Assembly: GCA_016859345.1 (NCBI GenBank) | Contig: CM029112.1 | Location: 16,375,225 to 16,439,224, forward strand | Direction: 5' to 3' | DNA: 64,000 nucleotides | Source of the DNA: Istiophorus platypterus | Lineage: Eukaryota > Chordata > Actinopteri > Istiophoriformes > Istiophoridae | Shown here: in pieces, positions 27,101 through 34,732 of the stretch | Layout: each line of letters begins with the position of its first letter | Position numbering within the stretch: position 1 is the first letter of the stretch | Notes under the pieces: generated by a model | What the model saw: the letters and a program-made list of their open reading frames with translations, nothing else | Database searches by the model: none | What the model was told of the DNA's origin: nothing | Position numbers and translations under genes: made by a program

Positions 27101-30100
27101 CCCCTTTCTCTCCTACTCACTTTTCTATTTGTGTCTATGTTGTAACCGCTTGGAACCTAATCCCTCTAGACGGCCAGATAAATTTAAAGGACCATTACTG
27201 TAAATTTCCGACTGTAAATTTCAGAGAAAGAATGAGACTCATTTTTGATGGATAGCATATGAACAAATCTAACAAAACCCAGGTCATCATGGTCAAAATT
27301 CTGTCACAATACCAATTTATCCAATTCAGTTTCCCAGTAAAGGTGAGGGACAAATGTTAAGGTTGCTGAATATGATTTGGCTGTGACGACTGAACGGACC
27401 AAGGCAGACCAGGTCTTTTCCAGTCTGGGTCAGTTGGTTTTGACAGTTAGCAGATAAAATCATAGAGTTTGTGATATGTAAAAATTCTAATCTTAAATCG
27501 TCAAATCCAGATGCTTCCAGTTGTTCTTGTAAAGATTTTTTTGAAACATGTTTGGTGGCAATTGAAGTCACTTATGTGTCATATGTCACAAGTGCTATCA
27601 GTGAATAAACAGCTTTACGTGAAGTAAATTTCATTTTACAAAGTTCAGTCACCTCCATTTCCCCCCGTAGTCTCTACTCATGTACATGCCTTCCCATCCT
27701 GGACCTCATCCTAAAGCTAGGGGTTTTTTTTTTTTGCTCTTCAGCCTTTTCAGTGCAAATTTTGCAGAATATGCAAAAAAATATGAGCTGTAGCTCAGAT
27801 AGCTGTCTAGTGTGTTTACTAAGTCAAGGCTTATGTCTCTTCCTGACTGTTAAAGAAAAAAAAATTGTGCAAGTTGGTGTAGATAATCTTTACATGTAGT
27901 CTTGGTTTCAGCCAGTCTTCAGGTTTGTCTAAAACTTAGCTGTACTAACATTTCTATTAAACATGAAAGCCTAATGAAAGAGGAGAGAAAGATCACCCTG
28001 TAAAAACATGTAAAAATCTAAATTCTGTTTGAAATGCATCTTCTTCATTATATTGTTACCTACACATACTAAATAAAAAAAATATACCCCTATATTTTCA
28101 GTTTTTGATTAAAAAAAAAAAAAAAAGACTCTTGAAATCGTCATTTCGGGGGTTTGCTCAATCCATTACTTCTCTGGAAGGCTCTCGGAGTTCTCAGAGT
28201 CTGACCTCTCCTAAATCTGTCCAACGTGCTCTATGTCCAACCACTTTGGTGTGTGGCCCATGGTGCTACAGCCAACAGGTTGCCGAGTTCATATGCTCAA
28301 GAAAAAGCGTGCTGTGCCCAGGCTGGCTGAGCCCCAACTGTAACCCAGCCACTTGTAGAGAATTTGATCCACTTAACACCTCAGCCCAGAAAATAACCCT
28401 GGATGACACTCTGAACAGGATTTTTTATACTCAAAACAGTCACTGACGTCTGTAATATGCTTTTGCTTTTTTTTTTAAATGTTTTAATAATGCTATTTTT
28501 TCTTTGTTTGTTTTTAACTGGACAGAAACCTACAAACATCACCTGCATTTACATTTTGGGAAATTACTGCATTTTTGCTTCAAAAGATCTACCAATGTAG
28601 TCACCATCAACAAGTAACATACATTTTAAAAGCACCAGAATTTGTTGCAAGTATGACTGTATAAATGTTCATATACAAGTACAGGTATCCCACCTTGTCT
28701 GAGACTTTGACAGGCCTGGCGCTCTAACTCAAACCGTATGGCTCTCTCATCCATGTTGCTGCTGATTGGCTGAGGCCTGAAAGGGGCAGGGTCAATGCGG
28801 ACACAAGGCACATGTTCCAACATGGCAACTGCGATCAGACTACCGGGCTGAATGAGACATCCACAAAATAATTACAATGAGGACAAAAGTGGGTGGTCGG
28901 CCAAAACTGTCACAAGTCCGTACATCCACAAGACAGAGCAAGGTAATCCTCTTCGGCAACAGCCAAGTTGCTGGGTACAATTGTTATAAATGAAATAAAG
29001 GAATATTCTTCAAACCAAAGGTTCTGCAAAGATTCTGAAATCAAAGACCCTAAAAAAAGATTTTCCTTGTCATCGAAAAAAGGCACCTCCAATGAATTCT
29101 TCTGAAAAACTCCTTAACTAGACAAAGTAAAAATATTTTAAGTTTCCTCTACGAATGTATCACAGCAGTAAAATAAAATGACCATGAATACAAAGCTATC
29201 AGAGCTACTGCACGGCTTTCAAAGAGCTTATGCTGTATTTGCTGCAGCTACAGGACTGACGTGTGTGCGCGTGTTCATGTGTGTGTCAAATGTCGGTGAA
29301 TCCGTGATCAAGCAGTCTGTCACAGCTGTTGCTGTACTCAGTCATGCGGCCGCTGACAGACACAAACAGGCGCACACGAGCACATGCACATGCACACATT
29401 TACAGACACACAGGTTCGGAGCCGTGGCCCTTCCCTCAACAAATTCCTCTCACTTGGCACGACCGATCAGAGCTCGGTGTGGTGTCGTCGACGGGCACCT
29501 GTGAAAGCACCTCTTCACCATCATATATCCAGGCCTAAAACGGAACAGCACAGAAAAACACCTGCTGCCAATCTTAATGCCTGCTATCAATAAAACAACA
29601 GCTTTCCCCGTGTCTTTCCACCCACCTGTCCAACATTTGTGTTTTTATTTCCCTATAAGCAGGTCCAAAGGCGTCTATTTGACCTCAGGTTTATATCGTA
29701 TAATAGTGCTATTACAACTTGGGAGATTAAGATCAGATTATCTGAAATCTAATATATGACCCCCTTTGTCAAGCAAACTGCCTTGTGGCTCATTATGAGT
29801 ATGGATACAACCTGAATCTGCAGCAAGAAATTATTCCAAAAGGTGGAGTTTTATGGATGTACAGAGATACCGAATATCCTAACATTTGATAAGCAGCAGC
29901 TGCTCATACATGAATAGCTTAGCATAAGAATGAACTGAGTGCAGGTGGCAGTCTAAGCTGTTGCTCACATTCATTTGTCAGAAGTGTCCTCAGAGGGTAA
30001 GTGATGACAAGGACCACAGATATGTCCTTTATACTCAGCCAAATCTATTTCTTTAGAGCTGCTAGCACCCTTGAGTTTTTTGGACAATGACAAACAGTTG

Positions 30101-33100
30101 ATAGATTCTTCCTAAGGTACACAATCAAGATGTATCCACAGCTTTAAATATAATGTTTTTTGTGTCATAATAATCAAAATACATCTTTCAGGGATGTTTT
30201 TAAAGCATTAAGTATTTTATTTTAAATTGTGAAATCCAAAATAGCACCAGACTGTATTTCAACAGAAATCCTTGAATCTCATATGCATACTGAGCTACAA
30301 AGGAAGAGAATAATACATAATGTGTTGTGTTTTCACCTGTGTCTGTTATTTGTTTGTTTGTTTGTCAGCAGGATTATGCAAAATGTACTGAAATTATTTG
30401 CGCCAAACTTAGTGGAGGGATGCAGCATGGGATGCAAATGCGGTTAAAGGGGCTGATCTAGGAATTGTTTTGCAAGACAGGGCATTTTTTCAACATTTTT
30501 GTTGGTATTTTTTACCTAGGTGGGGATTAGACACTCTCTAAAAGTAAGTTTCCAGTATTGTTTTAGTTATCTCTAACCCGCATACTAACGAAGCCTGATT
30601 ACTCAATTAATCATGACGGATTCTGAGTTTAAAAAAAAAGTTTATAAGTCAACCAAATTTCTGTTCCCAAGTCAATCACCTGTGGGTTGTCAATTAAGCA
30701 ACGTGCCTACATGTATAAAGAACCCTCTTTAAGCCTTTATATAATCTTAATAGAACAAAGATTTTTCAATATTGCTACCAGAACACACAAAAGAAAAAAA
30801 TGTAATTGGATATTGATAGTATAAATTCCCTTTAAAAACCTCTTATTGCAAATATTAGTAAAATGCAGGTCCCCTTTGCAATGACATTTAGCCATTGTAA
30901 CTCCATCCACCGGCTAATCTGGTCTTTTTCTGCAGGTCAGTCATGTGTACATACCTGCCTTTAAGCAGCCTTTATCTCTCTCTTTCAGCTTGACTCTCTT
31001 CTCTTCTCCCTGCCTGCATGTCAGCATAAAACACCTGTTCTCGTCCATCGCTAGTTTCATTCATCTCCGTTATTAAGGCTCTGTTCCAACTGACATCTGA
31101 AAATATGACATGTCATTAAAAGGTGAGAAAGGCCCCTTTCAAGGTGAAAAAAAAACTAAGTGCTCTCATCGCATCTGTCAGTTAGCATCAAAAACCGACG
31201 ATGCTCTTCATGTTCAAATTATGTTGATGAAAATAAAAATGTAGCAATGGCAGTGCTTTAAAAGACAGAAATGACGAGCACACAAGTGCGCGCCTTTCAT
31301 TTATCAGTAACTGCTGATTCACACAAATAATATTCTGCATAATTGTGATAAAATCACAGGATGATATAAGATGTGGTGTCCACAGGCAAAGAACTCCTCG
31401 GTCCAACAAGAGAGGGGAAAACGAATCAGGACTCTGATCCACCATTACTTCAGATAAGGCCCAAACCAAAATGCTGGCAGGGATAATCCTGTTTTGCTGC
31501 ATGCATTCGTATGTGTGTGTGTGTGTGTGTTTGTGTAGGTGTGTGCAACTCAAGTGCCTTTATAATTTATGTAACAGTGAGAGTAAAACTGTATCTAAAT
31601 ATGTGTCTGCACATTTTTGTTTGTATAAATCTGCGTCAGTCACAGTCTCTGTAAAGTGTATGCTCATATCAGTCCTAAATGTTGAGATAAAAGCCAACAG
31701 ATTGCTGAGGGCTCCAAGTCAACTGTAAAGCTCCATCTCTCTCTTTCTCTCTCCCGCCTACAGAGTCTTACTGTATCGGTGGAGGAAGATCTTAATTGCT
31801 TTTTTATTAATAAACAGCAACAGATCTCAGCACTGTGGCTTGGAGAGGTGATGGTTTCTTGACCATTTAATGCTATGGATCAGCCAAATTCAATACTCGA
31901 ATGCTGGATTTTCACATCTCCTGTTTTCAGAAAGGGGTGTTGAATATAAAGATATCTGAACAGCTCTCTTATATACAGCTTTTTTTTAAGTAACCAAAGG
32001 TCAGCTTACCAGCTTCTTCCAGACCTTTCAGCCAAATCCAGTGGTCTACAGCAGTGAACTGCAGTAGTAGTGTACCCGGCTACCCGCATGACCCAGGCAT
32101 GGAATATTTGTACATGGTTGGGGGCTGTACCCTGGCAAAAGTGGGATGCATTAAGTGGAGAGGCCCATTGGATGTGGTTGAAAGCTTTAGAAAAAGCTAA
32201 TAAGTGGACTTTGACTGAAGATTTTTAAGTTTAATATTGAACTTTTTTTGAAGACGCTATTGCTCCCAAAATGAAAAAAAAACATCCTCCAAGCTCTCCA
32301 TCATTTCTTTCATTTCATGCATAACTGAGCTGGTGTTACCCAAATCATCATTTTCCGTTACTGCTTTATCTAACAGGTTTGCAATTTCCTGTTAATTTCC
32401 TTAGATGTTTCCTGATAAGAACTATGTAATTTGGTAATAATAATAGGAAAATTAGGAATTTCCTTTAAAGAAAATCTGTAATTATAATCAAGTACATATT
32501 CATTCATCAGTCATTAATTACTGGAAACTTTCGACATTTTACATTTATGAATGTTCAGCTGAACTGCTGTGGATAAAGTACAAAAGACTCTCTATAATAT
32601 GCTTGAATTAACTGGACCGAATTAATTGGAATTTTTCCAGTTGAACACTGTTCCAATTTTCCAAAATCAGTACATAATTACATAGTTCTTTTGTAGGAAA
32701 TCGACCGAAAATTTTAGGAAACTCCAAACTTGTCAAATATAATATTTCCAATTTTCCCAGTCATTTGTCCAAATCCCATCTATGAGAGATATCTCTTGAC
32801 ATTCAAATATCTCATACCATTAATGTCTGTACCAAACTATGTGATAATCCATCCAACAGTTGTTGAGCGATTTCACTCTGAAGCACAAATGTCAAATAAT
32901 GAAAAGTCATCAGGATCCATCCTTGAGGGACCATGAATGTTTGTACAAAACTTAAAAAAAAAAAAAAAAAACGATCCAGCAGTTGTTGAGAAATTTCTGT
33001 CTGAACCAAAGTGACGGACCATCCGTCTGACCTGCCATTTCTAGAGCCACACTGTCTGCACGGGTTGTAAAAAATGATGTTTAAGACGCCCACAAGTCCC

Positions 33101-34691
33101 TCGATATCAAAAGAATGCAACGACCGGACTCTTTTTGGTCAACAAACCCCGTACAAAGCGCATCCTATGAAAACAGTATAAAATCACGATAGTTTTCTGA
33201 CGAGATACCGCCTGACCCTTGCGTTTAACCTCAATAACCTGTAACATGTCTGGCTATGAGTTCACCATTGTGTGTGTGGAGGGAGACCATGGATCTATTA
33301 AAGGTGTTCGCTGTCGTGTCACAAAGAGGGAATGACAAGACTAGAGGTCGAAAAAGGTTGTTGCCAAAAAAAGTTGTTGTAAACTAATGTGTCAAGTGTG
33401 TGTGTTTCTTAAAAAACTGACTCAATGCTTCAGAGCGTGCCCCAATGACCCGGCTAAATACTTAAATTAAAGCAACAGTCTGAGGCTACAGTACACAGAG
33501 AATTATTTATCGAGACATAGACTAATGCCACTGGAAGCTAATGTTTAGATGTAGTAGAAAAACTCTTTTTAAAGTTTACTAGGGTTTTTTCTAATGTTTT
33601 CATAGGAACATGGGACATGAAAGCTTTACCCTGGTTCATAAATTGTCGCATATAACTTTTTAAACCGATAAAGAATTAAAATCATCCAGAGAATATTTGA
33701 ATTTTTAATGACTAAACCATGGCTATAAACTTTATTTTCCTATTTCTCTCTGTTATATATTGCTACATATCTGCCTCATCTCCAGTTTCATCACCTATGC
33801 TCTTCCTAAAACAAGAGAAAGCTGTAAACAAGTGTCAAATTATCTCCAACCCTGACTCCTCCACCCCCTGGTGGAGTTGTCATGCAACGTACTGTTTAAC
33901 AATCATTTTGCCACTTATTTCTTCATTCTACATGGTGACGCTTTTAAATTAGCTGATGGCTTCAGTATATCCACTTTACCCAGCTCATATCTGTATTTCT
34001 CTCATTTTCTTTTGTTTAACATGCACCTGAGGAGTAATTAACCCAGAACTGAATACATAGTTATTATTGATAAACACAAGAGTCAAACTGAAGACTGTAT
34101 AAAAAACCAAAGCCAGATAAGTTAGACCCATCTCAGTTTTCCTGCAAACTATTGAAAATAATGGGACCATATTTTGTCAGCTCCAAAACATGAATTGAAT
34201 CTCTGTCAAATTTATGTGCCAAATGCTTTTGGCCTTAAAATTGCACTGTTGGTCCAAAAACCTAAAGTTTACAGGATTGTTTTCCATATTTTCTTCAGAC
34301 TTGAACTGTTTCAGAGCTAGTTTGTAATTGTGCTCTTGTTACCCTGGCACGGCCTAAGTTACTGCTAGCATCAAAAAAAAAAAAAAGCTTCAACCAAGCT
34401 TCCAAAGCTTCAACCATACATTGCAATTAGTTCAGAGAAGTTTTTAAACTCTACCTTCAAATTTATATTCTATTTTGTTCCATTTAATTACTCCTGCCAC
34501 CATAGTTTCCCCCATCTCCACAGCCAATACGCTTTATTCACCTCACATCCCCCAAGCAGCCCCTCCTCTGATATTACATCTCTCTTTCCTCTTAACCTCT
34601 GTACTTGCTCCCACTGGTTTAAATAGCAGGACCAGCTGGCCAAATCGCTATATCCAGAGCCTCCTCATCTGTGCACAGTGGGTCTAGGGTT

Positions 34692-34732
<41 letters not shown>

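Larger units (their letters stand above)
20439..28693 (-). other. mrtfa intron
   Basis: Holds the E-box palindrome (21858-21892), the Tc1 relic (22654-23960), a dispersed block around 24040-24170 and the CCAAT hairpin (26717-26744). Nothing else is supported. Confidence 0.7.

Noticed and set aside
29178..29593. Overlapping 60-108-codon plus-strand frames
   Set aside because: Low-complexity His/Thr stretches from CACA repeats, no splice support; the block is more likely regulatory.
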